Numbered from the stretch's first letter, positions 17,241 through 25,842 are shown. The stretch: DNA of 28,971 bases from Chara braunii (GCA_003427395.1 BFEA01000709.1:521500-550470); one strand, 5' to 3'. Program-made: numbers and translations. The notes: generated from the sequence alone by a model not told the origin.

Positions 17241-17391
17241 GTTCAGCCACTACATAATCGAGTTCGTTATCCGTGTTCGTTCAAACTTTTATCTCTCGAG
17301 CCGGCCTCGACGGTGCGAGCCTCAAACCATTCTATCTCTCGGGTTGAAGATATAGTCTGATGCCATTAGGAAACTAGTGGTTGAATAACTT
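17241..17391 (+). pseudogene. Probable 3' part of a group I intron (mitochondrial origin)
   Basis: GTTCAGCCACTACA (17241-17254) resembles the R element of group I introns (GTTCAGAGACTAxA). GAAGATATAGTCT (17346-17358) resembles the S element. Their ACTA/TAGT parts form most of the P7 helix, with one mismatch. The order R then S, ~40 nt before a coding stretch of cox1, fits the 3' end of a cox1 group I intron. The exact splice site is unclear. Confidence 0.5.
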
Positions 17392-17584
17392 GAATTGACC
17401 CAAGTTTATTTCAGCGCAACAACCATGATTATAGCGGTGCCAACTGGAATCAATATAGTTAGTTAGATCGCCGCTATATAGGGAGGTAAAAACACCTATG
17501 TTATTCCTTGTAGGATTCATCTTCTTGTTTACCATAGGACTTACTAGAATTCTATTACCTAATTCTGGTCTTGGCATTCCTCTA
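17392..17584 (+). pseudogene. cox1: Mitochondrial cox1 fragment in nuclear DNA (NUMT)
   Basis: The first frame reads TQVYFSATTMIIAVPTGI, then INIVS and stops where cytochrome c oxidase subunit 1 has tryptophans (TAG at 17464 and 17479, each from TGG). After GG, four codons are missing and one base is gained. The next frame reads [18 protein letters not shown], then PNSGLGIPL to 17584. This is the region of subunit 1 (heme-copper oxidase, inner mitochondrial membrane) after the binuclear-centre histidines and before DTYYVVAHFHY. Similarity stops abruptly at the LDIALHD position. TGG to TAG changes are what cytosine methylation of the other strand would cause in nuclear DNA. It is non-functional. 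Confidence 0.85.
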
Positions 17585-17735
17585 TAAAAAATCAGGTGAA
17601 AAACATGATCGTCGAAAGTTCAAGGGTTTCTCCGTTCAGTCAATCTACGCAGAGCAAATCGGTCGCTAAGGAAACCCCGAAAGGCGGCGCCGATGGTTAC
17701 TAGAAAGTGATGAAATTTGAATTAAGCTAGCGCTA
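17585..17735. other. Possible continuation of the mitochondrial segment
   Basis: Directly after cox1 the sequence changes to non-coding DNA with GGAAACCCCGAAAGGCGGCG-like content. It could be the 5' part of the next cox1 intron or a breakpoint. No intron core is recognisable. Confidence 0.3.
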
Positions 17736-18035
17736 CTGAACAAAACAAAATTGGATGGTTGGACAGGGCCTCAATTTCCGGGAAAAAAAACTTCTAGAAT
17801 CAATTGTAGATTGAACAGTCCCGCCTCTGTGTGATTTTAACCGAGTGTCCCTGTATAAAGCAGAAGGCATTGATTGTTTCCCGAAGTTCCCTCGAGTAGG
17901 GAAGGATTGACCTCCTGTCCTCCTTATCACTAAACAGAGTGCATTATCAAATATCCCATCAACCACCCCTGGAAGTAAACCTCAATTCGCCCCAGGAAAG
18001 CCTCAACGACCAACTTCCTGCCAGTCAAGTTATTC
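17736..18035 (-). pseudogene. Protein-like fragment of unknown family
   Basis: Minus frames joined by a one-base shift near 17960 read GRKLVVEAFLGRIEVYFQG, then DGIFDNALCLVIRRTGGQSF and NFGKQSMPSALYRDTRLKSH. The composition is like a real protein. It lies just inside the upstream PLE repeat on the same strand, so it may be the 5' part of the element's coding region. No domain recognised. Confidence 0.35.
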
Positions 18036-18731
18036 AACAATGCCACAGCAATACAAAGAAGGAGAGAGGGAAAGAGAGACAGGCAGAAACATAAAGAAAG
18101 ACATAAGAAAACTCGAAGGACACCACGGACCTCCCGGCCACGACTAAAGGTCGTAGAATCATCATTAAAAGACATGAACCAGTCAGCGCAGAAACAACTC
18201 CTCGTCACCGTCAAAACCCAAGAACTACACCGACTGTACGGCGAAAGTGATGCTATGCCGCGTTTCGGCTGATCCGCCAGCCGGCACTCACCACGGGTCT
18301 GTCGGGAAGGGAGTAGTATCGTAGCAGTCCTACGCAGTCTAGTTATAGGGTCATAGATTGTCCTACCACACTAAGAAGAGACTGGGAATAAACCTTCACT
18401 GTTGACGCTCTCCAATCCTCTGATTCTCATCTTTTCGAGAAACCTGGGACATAGTACCCAGCAGGGCGAGTGCCGTAACCGGGGCCCAAAAGTACCACAC
18501 CTTTCTTCATGGACCAATCCAGTAAAACCAGTTACCGAGTGGACAAGAACCAGGCCCGGGATTACTTCTTGGCGGAAGTCCAAAGTGAGAAGCCCTGGGT
18601 GGACCAGAACCAGGCCCAGGGAGGAGGGGAAAGACCCAGGGGCACAAGGACCATTCCTGGGTTGGAAAGAGTCACCCTTGTCTTCAGACGCACTCCATGC
18701 CCCTGCCTCTTAACTCAGCACTGCACCCCAA
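18036..18731 (-). repeat. Direct repeat U, probable PLE pLTR (5' side)
   Basis: This block is homologous to 10083-10800 along its length and in the same orientation. It has ~70 bp extra at about 18475-18545, which partly duplicates the ACAAGAACCAGGCCCGGG word. The (GA)n part is short. The hammerhead-like core is more decayed here. Together with repeat D it brackets ~7.3 kb holding the minus-strand PLE-like ORF. Confidence 0.75.
18247..18304 (-). ncRNA. Decayed hammerhead-like motif in repeat U
   Basis: It corresponds to 10387-10453. The 3' core CGAAAC is kept (18267-18262), but CTGACGAG has become CGTGGTGAG (18295-18287). GGCTG...CAGCC can still pair. CG to CA/TG changes account for several differences. 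It is not expected to cleave. Confidence 0.4.
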
Positions 18732-19028
18732 AGCAGCTGTTGTGGCCTTACGCCATGTGTTCATCACCCTTTCCCAAGTTCGTCTGATTCTTGAGCATAG
18801 CAGGAAGCAGCGGTAGATGTTATCTACTAAGCCACCAGTACGTTTCCCAGCCAAAGAATATAAGATGCGGCTTGCATGCAGCCACAACTTTCGAGACTCG
18901 GCCTCCAAAGCAAAATGGCTGACGCCGCCAGCCAAAAGGAAACACCACGCCGGTTCGTTTTTTTTGGCACTCAGGCTGTTTCCCGCCGCGGAGAAAAGTG
19001 CCTCGGAAGTACTGGTGGTTTGAACCAT
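18732..19028 (-). pseudogene. Possible hAT transposase dimerisation-region remnant
   Basis: The minus frame from 19028 starts QTTSTSEALFSAAGNSLSAK followed by KN. This resembles the SER-FS-AG---KR block of hAT transposase dimerisation domains. The rest (CFLLAGGVSHFALEAESRKL, then WLHASRILYSLAGK) does not extend the match well. The catalytic residues lie elsewhere in hAT proteins and are not seen. This is a weak assignment. Confidence 0.3.
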
Positions 19029-19069
19029 CTAAGCAAGTGGGCTTCTGTCCTCCTTGCTGCATCTTACGT

Positions 19070-19415
19070 TCAGCCATTGGTTATGTAAGCCATGTGAGGG
19101 GGCTGTATTGTTATGAAGTGGTTCCACAGGATTTGGCGTAATAGTCTGTACCCTAACTTTGTTGTGTAGTCCAGGATCTTGTATATACAGCTTACCCCTA
19201 ACACCCCCTGTTTCAAATTCCATGCCGATCTTGCCGGGTCTACCTCTAGGTCTTCCAGTGCTGCATGTGGAAGGAAGAGTGTTAGGTCTTTATTTTTTAA
19301 GACCCTCACCCTCCTGAGTAGGCCTTGCGTATACCTGGGCTTCTGTTTGCTTGTTGCGTTGCTAAAGTCTGCACCTGTGTCTCCTAAGTCATGCATGGTG
19401 ATTTTATTTTTATTT
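19070..19415 (-). pseudogene. Unidentified protein-coding-like fragment
   Basis: The minus frame 19396-19070 has KQKPRYTQGLLRRVRVLKN, then LPHAALEDLEVDPARSAWNL and VLGVSCIYKILDYTTKLG. The composition is that of a real protein, with no low complexity and no stop over 108 residues. It precedes the possible hAT fragment on the same strand. No family recognised. Confidence 0.4.
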
Positions 19416-19454
19416 TTGTTTAAAAGGGCGACGGCCTTGAGATATCATCATTAA

Positions 19455-19878
19455 GCTGACCGGCCCCAGCCAATTCAGTGAAATAGTCGGTTTGAGCCTG
19501 TCTTCTCTCCCATTTTCTACTCCCCAGTATTGAAAGTACCATGCCTGTTTGTGATAGATGTTTCATTACAGCGCAGTCTCACAGACTGCACTTTTTGTCT
19601 TCCTTTAGTGTCGCTACTTACTCCTGTGGAATGACCGTGCAGACTCCTGCATATTTCTGGCTAGATATTGGCAACCTTTCTTTTCTTTTTTTCTTTCCTC
19701 CTGATACGGGGGACAGCTTTTGTATTTTTTTGCGCATACATGACCACTCGGCAGGGGACACGGACCTTTTTCCCTACTCTGCTCTGTACAGGGAGCAGTA
19801 CCCAGGCTCCTAACACCTGGGGTGGGCTGGAAAGCCTGCAACAACTTCCACAACTAGCTTTGGTTCTTAGTTCTTTAT
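19455..19878. other. Intergenic DNA, no gene seen
   Basis: Overlapping plus and minus frames at 19541-20050 follow T-rich and CT-rich sequence and show no motif. It leads into the hammerhead relic. Confidence 0.4.
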
Positions 19879-19936
19879 GGGCTATCAAGTGTTCAGCCTC
19901 CTGATGGCGAGTCGCACCAAACAGTCTATCACAGCC
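19879..19936 (+). ncRNA. Decayed hammerhead relic related to 1896-1955
   Basis: GTTCAGCCTCCTGATG (19891-19906) is identical to the functional motif at 1910-1925. CAAACAGT and CACAG follow in the same order, and the next ~40 nt remain similar (CCCTTTCTCCCTCTC). The GAGG strand of stem I is gone, and stem II with its GAAA junction is altered (GCGAGTCGCACCAAAC). An outer GGGCT/AGCCC pair remains. It is a dead relative, so the first hammerhead belongs to a dispersed repeat. Confidence 0.55.
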
Positions 19937-20002
19937 CTTCATTTCTTGCCCTTTCTCCCTCTCTGTCACATGTGGGTCCTCAGACACACACACGTCCTCT
20001 TC

Positions 20003-20085
20003 CCCTCCTTTCCTCCTTCTCACCCCTTCCCCTCCTTTCCTCCTTCTCACCCCTTCCCCTCCTTTCCTCCTTCCCTCCGTGTAGA
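20003..20085. repeat. 27-bp pyrimidine-rich minisatellite, three units
   Basis: Units of TTCCCCTCCTTTCCTCC with TTCTCACCCC repeat three times and end in a truncated unit. One strand is purely pyrimidine, so triplex formation is conceivable. Confidence 0.85.
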
Positions 20086-20114
20086 CCTACTAAATGCATA
20101 TGAATGTAGCATCA

Positions 20115-20444
20115 CTAAGAGAACAGGTGTGCAGTCTGTCGACACATCCCATGCTTAAACCACCAGCCCATCAGGGCCTCCTTTTCCGATGCGCTAAGAA
20201 ATGAGCTGTCATGGGCTCGATTGATCCCTGTGCTGCCAGCCTTTTTCCTCAATAACGCTTCAGTCTGTCGACGCATTCCATGCTTAAACCACCAGTCCAT
20301 CAGGGCCTCCTTCTCCGATGCGCTAAGAAATGAGCTGTCATGGGCTCGATTGATCCCTGTGCTGCCAGCTTTTTTCCTAAAAAACGCCCCAGCCGCAAGT
20401 TTGTGGCACTTTCCCTTTTTTTTTTTTCTTTTTTTTTTTTTCAA
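20115..20444 (-). pseudogene. Minus ORF with a 43-codon duplication, transposase-like?
   Basis: Two nearly identical 129-bp units (20132-20260 and 20261-20389) are both open on the minus strand. Each encodes KKAGSTGINRAHDSSFLSAS, then EKEALMDWWFKHGMRRQTEA. Because the period is a multiple of three, the frame survives. An FLSxxEKEAL--W pattern recalls the start of helix-turn-helix segments in some Tc5/CENP-B-like transposases, but this is too short to assign. The lysine-rich start comes from the T-tract of the adjacent retroposed insertion. Confidence 0.4.
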
Positions 20445-20536
20445 TCATCAAGGGTGAGTCTCTCTGTCCATAGATACAAGAAAGTGTACGACCTGCAGAA
20501 CCGATCCTGTTCAAGTATAGTCGTAGTTTGTGGCAC
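20398..20536 (-). mobile_element. Retroposed insertion with 12-bp target duplication
   Basis: AGTTTGTGGCAC occurs at 20398-20409 and again at 20525-20536. The 115 bp between them begins with a T-rich tract, which is the poly(A) tail read on the minus strand. The minus-strand body contains GATCGGTTCTGCAGGTCG, CTTGTATCTATGGACAG and CCCTTGATGATTG. Tail plus target duplication mark LINE-mediated retroposition. The source RNA is not recognised. Confidence 0.8.
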
Positions 20537-21389
20537 ATTAATCAGCGCACGGAAACACACAAATAAGGTGCCTGGGAAACAAACTGGTGGTTTATATATG
20601 AAACACATACGACTGGCTGTTTCTATTTGGATCTATGCAACTGGAAAAGCAGTTGTCCTGGTGACAGTCTACAACACACGCATGTACACAAATCGACACA
20701 CAAAGATCGACTGACAGTGGAACGGTTTTATACTTCAAATTCTCTAGAGGCTGCTTCTTTCTTGGAAAACTTCGGATCGAGGCCCTGCAAGTTTGGCTTA
20801 CTCTTCCCTACAATTCTGACTGGCTCTGATTGGTCAGCGAAATCAGGGCAATACTGCGAATGCACCTAAATGTGGGACCCCCTACTCTGCCTCTGTTCAA
20901 CTTCGTTAGGCCAACTCAGCTGGCATCTTCAAAGCCCTATATAACATTTTTAAGGCGTTCGGCGAATAGTGGCCCAGTGGGTTTGGGGGGTTAACGCAGT
21001 CACATGTTGGGGGTCAGCTGACAATGCCCGTCCTCTAACGAGTTTTTGTTCTGCAGCGTGGTCATCTGTTGAACCGCCAGTGCATTCCCCAGCCAAATTT
21101 CCAGAGACGCAGTGTGCATGCTGCCACATCGAGCGGGGCATACCGGGGCGCCATAATGATTTTGCTAGACATCCATCCAGGCAAAATCCGTCGCATGTAA
21201 AGATAGGCTACAAACTCGGGCACAGCACAGAAGACCCAGGACAAGCTAAGGCTAGCATGTGGGTCAAATTTATGCAAACAGACCCCCCGGCACCCCCGTT
21301 GGATGAACTTGCTTCCTTGGGACCACTTGCGACCACTACCAGAGGATTACAACTAACTTGAAGTCTACAATGACTCATACTATACGGAG
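20537..21389. other. Intergenic DNA, no gene recognised
   Basis: Plus frames 20627-20869 and 20969-21361 have no motif I know. They may include upstream parts of the LINE fragment that follows, but no RT motif is visible. Confidence 0.4.
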
Positions 21390-22130
21390 CAGTGCCAGAC
21401 AATGGACGGATCGACATGAGGAGAAAGGAAGAGCTTAGAACAGTGGACTCCCCTTTCTGCAAGATGAGCGACCCAAGGGTGAGGGAGACGGTTTACCGAT
21501 GTTGTATAGTACAGTGTCAGCACACAGAAGGAATCCAGTCCAGATTCAAGGACACCCGGAGAGGCCTGTCAGGGGAGCTATATCCAGAAGCTTCATTCTT
21601 CCGTCTGACAGCAAGGGACAGGCTGCGCACAGTCAATGCCAGCAGATGGAAAATTATTGACCTTGCCAGAAGGTCATGCTTGTGGGTCATCCGGAAAGCC
21701 AGATGCCGCAGAAAAATAAGCACGGGAACTTGTCACTACCATGGAATCCTGGTTGGAAGCCAAGGCACTGATTGAAGCAGAGATACGAGCTTACTGGCAC
21801 AGAACAATGCTGCAAATGGACACAGAGAACTCGTACCTCTCCAGCAGGATGGACGGCCCAAACCCTTTTGAGGAAGAACAGCTCCTTAGTGGGGCTATGG
21901 CAATTATCGAGGGACAAGAATTTCTGATTACTGGAGCCCGTCTGGAAAGGACAGGCGGGCAGAGCCGCCCTGGATGGGGGATGAACGGCCTAGAGGGAAG
22001 CAGGGAAGGGAAGACAAGGGACAGACAAGTTTTGCTCTGGCGGTCCACTTTCGGTGGACTGAGAGGGACTGTTCAGACTGAGGCACAGAAAGGCCTGTTT
22101 CCTAGACAAGGCCAGGACGAGACGTGAAAG
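21390..22130 (+). pseudogene. LINE ORF2 C-terminal fragment A
   Basis: Plus frame 21392-21775 reads SPFCKMSDPRVRETVYRC, then CIVQCQHT. This is a damaged zf-RVT finger (one Cys and the His replaced). It continues to LARRSCLWVIRKARCRRK, the post-finger motif of plant LINEs. A shift near 21740 continues as WLEAKALIEAEIRAYWHRTM, then LQMDTE. The RT lies upstream in intact elements and is absent. It differs in sequence from the fragment at 22538 and from the left-hand LINE, so these are independent insertions. Confidence 0.65.
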
Positions 22131-22500
22131 GTTCGGATTTCGAAACTCTAGAGAAGGATAAGGAAAGGACGGGTGGTGCGGTAGTACATCCTTCCTAAAA
22201 AAGGGAGTAATCAATGCTGCTGTCTCAGTGTCCCTTGACCATAACTGAGGAAAGCGTCGAGTGTGCATCTAATGTAAGTAAGTGACACTGGACCCAGTTT
22301 CCAGTCTTATCAATAAAGCTGGGATGGGCCATAATAATTTGTGGTCAGATACAACCTGGAAAGTTCTAGTGTGAGCACGCCCTCCGAAACTTTTTGCTGA
22401 ATTGCAGACTGTTGCAGTTAAACCACCTCAACCTTCCCCGCAGTTGGGAAAATGGGAAAATAGCCTGCTCCTAAAATTTGGGGGCTGGGCCTGACAGCCG
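22131..22500. other. Intergenic DNA between two LINE fragments
   Basis: No gene seen. It may be the 3' UTR of fragment A, but no poly(A) or microsatellite tail marks its end. Confidence 0.35.
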
Positions 22501-22507
22501 CCGCCAC

Positions 22508-22556
22508 CGTTGATAAATCTTATCAGCGGCCGTTGTTTCGTTTCAGCCTCTGAAAC
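22508..22556. repeat. Two consecutive short hairpins
   Basis: CCGTTGATAA/TTATCAGCGG (one G-T pair, 3-nt loop) is followed by TCGTTTCA/TGAAACGA around GCCTC. They sit at the start of the LINE B fragment. They could be chance or part of the upstream repeat. Confidence 0.55.
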
Positions 22557-22975
22557 GATCGGGTACCCCACAATGTGAAAACGAGGCCCAGAAGGAGAGA
22601 TCGAAACTAGTAGCAGGTAGCAGTTTTCCCTGGTCACAGGAATGGATACTCTACGGAATGACAGACCCAACCCAGGACTTCTCTTCAGGACTGGCTTATA
22701 TAGCCCTGGCCTGCAGAGGTGCTATCATGGAAGCAATTTGGAAGGCTCGGAATAGAGCAATCTTCAAAAAGGATGAAACTTCCTCTTCCAGGAACGCACC
22801 AGTAATGCGGAGACTGCGATAAGACTGACGATTCAGACTGATTGGCAAAGAACAGGTATTGATTTTCCCAGACGTGGGGAAAACCCGGCAACGTGGTGTC
22901 TATCTCACCAGATGGCCACCTAATCTTCACAGAAGTCTGGCTCTTCCACGCCAAAGAAGGAAACTGAGCACAGCC
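22538..22975 (+). pseudogene. LINE ORF2 C-terminal fragment B
   Basis: The plus frame reads KRSGTPQCENEAQ (zf-RVT region with the second Cys as Ser), then SSFPWSQEWILYGM and LACRGAIMEAIWKARNRAIF, the WKARN motif typical of plant LINE ends. A frameshift near 22820 continues with RLTIQTDWQRTGIDFPRRGE. The part GTPQCEN recurs in a rearranged copy near 23560-23610. It is a 5'-truncated, decayed LINE. Confidence 0.65.
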
Positions 22976-23156
22976 CAGGGGGGAGAAGGTGGCCGCATTT
23001 AGGCCACTGGTTCTCCTGTTAGTAAGAAAGAGGTTTCGCAGCGCACTCTCTTTAGCTGTGAAAACCCTCTGTTACTGTTTAGCATTTATAGGATTCATGG
23101 TGTGCGACTGATAACTTTGAGTAGGAGGATAGATGATCGATGCGGGGTTAAGGATA

Positions 23157-23296
23157 GATCCCTCAACTTTGTTTTTTTTCCTTTTTTTTTTCTTTTTTTT
23201 TTTTAACTTAAGCCCCTTTCGCAAGTGCACTATCCCGGCGGTGGTATGAGAACTGCCAGGATGGAGGGCTTGGCTGATGTGATCCCTCAACTTTGT
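23157..23296 (-). mobile_element. SINE-like insertion with 16-bp target duplication
   Basis: GATCCCTCAACTTTGT is found at 23157-23172 and exactly repeated at 23281-23296. The 108-bp insert starts with a T/C tract (the A-rich tail on the minus strand). On the minus strand the body is ATCAGCCAAGCCCTCC, GGCAGTTCTCATACCACC and GCCGGGATAGTGCACTTGCG. AGTTCTCATACC resembles a tRNA-type B box (GGTTCGANTCC) at 7-8 positions, so a 5'-truncated tRNA-derived SINE is likely. Confidence 0.85.
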
Positions 23297-23299
23297 GTC

Positions 23300-24186
23300 T
23301 GCATAGGATACATATAACTAGAGATATTTGGAACGGCTTGGTCTCGTATAGTCGAGTATACATGTAGTTAGATTTTGGATTGGCTGCATTTAGGTCTCTC
23401 TTCAGTTTTCGGGTCCCTTTTGGGTCCTGTAAAAAGCGAAACTGGGTAAGGCTCCCAGAAGGTTTTGATCATCCGGGTAGACTGTGAGGACCCCGGACTC
23501 CAAAAAATAAACGAGGCCCAGGTAGTGGTGGTTTAAACACTCGTTTCACTCTCCGTAATAATCGGGCACCCCACAATGTGAAAACAAGGTCCGTGTAGTG
23601 GTGGTGGTTTTAACACTCGGAACGACCAAGGATTCTACCTAAGTTGATAAGACACACAAGTTCTACTCAAGACTTTGCAGCTTTGGTTCCCATAGGCCTC
23701 ACGCCTGGGCATGCATGACGCCCTACCAACCAGAGATGGCCTGCTGAGCCCCCAAGTCAGCATTAGCAGGACCTCAGCCCATACTCATTGGCTGCAATGC
23801 GACATGATTATTGGCTATTAGACCCTGCTAATGTAGGCTGGGGGTGCCAAAAGGGGAGGTACAGAGACTGGCCACTGCTCAGCACTAGCACTGCCAGTGT
23901 TCCCTGATCGGTGATCCCGTGCAGTTCCCGACATCAACTTGACAAGGGGCTGCTCCAGCTTCACTCTTGCACTGACACTCCGGCCTGGACCCCACAGCCT
24001 GGCAGTAGCTTGGCCCCTGGAAAGCATCCGCCAGGCCAAAATCGTAGGCTATGCGAATGGGCAAGAGAGAAGCGACTCCCCCGCCACATCAAATTTTGGC
24101 ACTTCGGCAGGTTAAGGTTACCGGATCAGGAAGACTTGCCCTTGTGGACAAGTGTGCTTCCTCCTCTCTTTTTTTGCCCTCGTTTT
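23300..24186. other. Intergenic DNA with scrambled LINE/LTR repeats
   Basis: At 23511-23615 the words AACGAGGCCCAGG, GTAGTGGTGGTTT, AACACTCG and ACCCCACAATGTGAAAAC occur in duplicated, rearranged order. They are shared with LINE B at 22563-22590. No gene seen from 23620 to 24186. Confidence 0.5.
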
Positions 24187-24326
24187 CAGCACAACATCCA
24201 ATCCCTGTGCCTCCTTTCGGCACGGGATGGCTGAATCTTGAATCTAGAGGGTAGACCACCCCCCCCCACCCTCTAGATTCAGCCATCCGTTGTGGAAAGG
24301 AGGCACAGGGATTGGATGTTGTCCTG
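24187..24326. repeat. Fold-back repeat with a C-tract centre
   Basis: The left arm is 24187-24252 and the right arm 24268-24326. They share ACAACATCCAATCCCTGTGC, CTCCTTTC, GATGGCTGAATC and CTAGAGGGT in inverted order. The left arm has a 7-nt insertion. The centre is a short spacer with a C9 run. It has no clear target duplication. Confidence 0.85.
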
Positions 24327-24459
24327 AAAAGGCGGAAGCAGGCAGAATAGAAACGAAAATGCTTGCTTTTCGCACCACCGGTGGAGTCGAAAAAAACACA
24401 GACTCGGAGTCTGGTGGACGTTGAAAACTGTTTCTGCCCGTGTGTGGGGTCCAGCCCTC

Positions 24460-24598
24460 GGTGGCGCCGACTTCCTCATGGGTTCCAACTTACCTCATCG
24501 GTTAGCGAGAGCGCCGAGGTACAGGTCCATGGGTGTTACAGACCTCATCGGTGCCAACTTCCTCATGGGTTCGAACTTACCTCATACGGTAGAGAGAT
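24460..24598. repeat. ~50-bp direct repeat, period 89
   Basis: ACTTCCTCATGGGTTC and AACTTACCTCAT occur at 24460-24510 and 24549-24598. The open frame through both gives PHGFQLTS and PHGFELTS, so the duplicated unit may once have been coding. Confidence 0.7.
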
Positions 24599-24698
24599 GA
24601 AGAGATGGAAATACCTTCAGGCAGGAAACTGTGCCCTTAAACAGCAGAACGAAGAAGTCAGAAACCCCACCGGCGGGTGGGGGTGTCCGGCTAACAAC

Positions 24699-24826
24699 GA
24701 GGATTGGATCAAATGCCTGAATCTGGACGTGTTTGCGGAGAGGTGCAGAAAATGATGATTTAACTGCTTCTTTTCTGCACTCCTTTTCTGCATCTCTTCG
24801 TAAAACACATCCGGATCCAGGAGCTT
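24699..24826. repeat. Imperfect fold-back, ~45-bp arms
   Basis: GAGGTGCAGAAAA and the preceding CTGAATCTGGACGTGTTTGC (left arm, 24699-24752) are matched inverted by TTTTCTGCATCTC and AAACACATCCGGATCCAGG at 24784-24826. Similarity is roughly three-quarters. It may be a MITE remnant. Confidence 0.6.
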
Positions 24827-24921
24827 AAACGGCCAGTACCTTTCCCATATGCCATTTGGGATGTATCTGCTCACCGCACGTGCCCATGGCCAGCCTCCAT
24901 GTTAACCGCTGGGCAATTGTT

Positions 24922-25001
24922 TTTGGCCTCCGAAAGGTACTGGCGGTTTAATCCAATCCTCTTTGGCCTGCGAAAGGTACTGGTGGTTTAATCCAATCCT
25001 C
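24922..25001. repeat. 40-bp tandem duplication
   Basis: Units 24922-24961 and 24962-25001 differ at about two positions. They contain GAAAGGTACTGG and GGTTTAATCCAATCCTC. The last word is the complement of the left arm start at 24699. Confidence 0.9.
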
Positions 25002-25179
25002 CCTGCTAGTGGCACCTCGCCCCAGCACCGGAGTCCACAATCTCTCTCCACAGAGTCCACACTGATTTCTTTTCTCTGCTTTCATTTCTTCTTCTGTTCT
25101 CAGCTTTGATTTGGAGAATTTTGGACCATTTCTCTATTTGTGCTTGTCATCCTTGACTGCAACAGGGCAATGCTAATTA

Positions 25180-25525
25180 TAATTACTCCTTTGGGCATTT
25201 AGGCCAGACTTCCCTCGCCGCAACTTCGGCCATTTTTTTTAAGCCGACATCGGCAGGGCTTAGGGCCTCGCTCCACTACTCTCGAAATGCACAAAGGACA
25301 AAAATCATGGTGGTGTCCCCTTCCATGTTCTAGCAGAAGATTCACTCTCGTTTTGCACATTTCGAGAGTTGTGGAGCGACGCCCTTACCGGGTTCCCCAC
25401 GCCAGTAGGACATGCTGACAATTGCGGTTAAGAAAACGCCGAAACTGCGCCCAGGAAGTTAAGAAAACGCCGAAATTGCGCCCAGGAAAGTCTACTAGTA
25501 CGTTAAATGCCCAAAAGAGTAATTA
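25180..25525. mobile_element. TIR element (~346 bp) interrupted by MITE M6
   Basis: The terminal inverted repeats are TAATTACTCCTTTGGGCATT at 25180 and its complement ending 25525, with two mismatches in 22 bp. A gapped extension inward follows (AGACTT.CCT..GCGCAA.TTCGGC). A 31-bp unit (AAGAAAACGCCGAAA.TGCGC) is tandemly duplicated at 25428-25489 in the right arm. No coding sequence. Target duplication unclear in AATTA-rich flanks. Confidence 0.7.
25263..25384. mobile_element. Tourist-like MITE, copy M6 (122 bp), nested
   Basis: The best preserved copy. The TIR is GGGCCTCGCTCCACTACTCT plus CGAAATGCAC, matched by its complement at the right end. TTA flanks both sides (25260-25262 and 25385-25387). 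The interior matches M2 and, inverted, M4. It sits inside the TIR element at 25180-25525, so it is the younger of the two. Confidence 0.9.
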
Positions 25526-25842
25526 ATCATGCTCCTCTGTATCGTCCCCATCTTCTTCTTTTCGACGGATGTCCTGATGAGAGCAGCAAGTTGTTCAAGC
25601 TTAGGGCGGACTGCTGGGGCGGGACATGCGTTAACTTGGCCATGGCTGGCAATGGACAATCTACAGTGTGTGGCGGATGCGCCGAGAGCCTGCGCCTCGG
25701 GCTGCTGTTTCTTTGGACCTTGCGTCCCTTGTTTGGGGGCTAGGCCTCACTTAGTCTAGCGAAGTGGGTAGAATTCAGAACCTGAATCTGGATAGGGTCT
25801 TAGCGGAGAAGTTGTTACTTTATATTCCAAAAAAGAGTGGCT
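25526..25842. other. Intergenic DNA, no gene recognised
   Basis: The two overlapping plus frames 25507-25759 have no known motif and are Cys/Trp-rich as expected for GC-rich non-coding DNA. Confidence 0.4.

Noticed and set aside
10083-18731. The two direct repeats as LTRs of a gypsy or copia element
   Set aside because: No PBS, polypurine tract, integrase or RNase H in between. The RT motifs are not of LTR type. Ends are not TG...CA.
25570-25600. CTGATGAG as a possible third hammerhead
   Set aside because: No GAAA partner and no stem II or III pairing in the following 60 nt.
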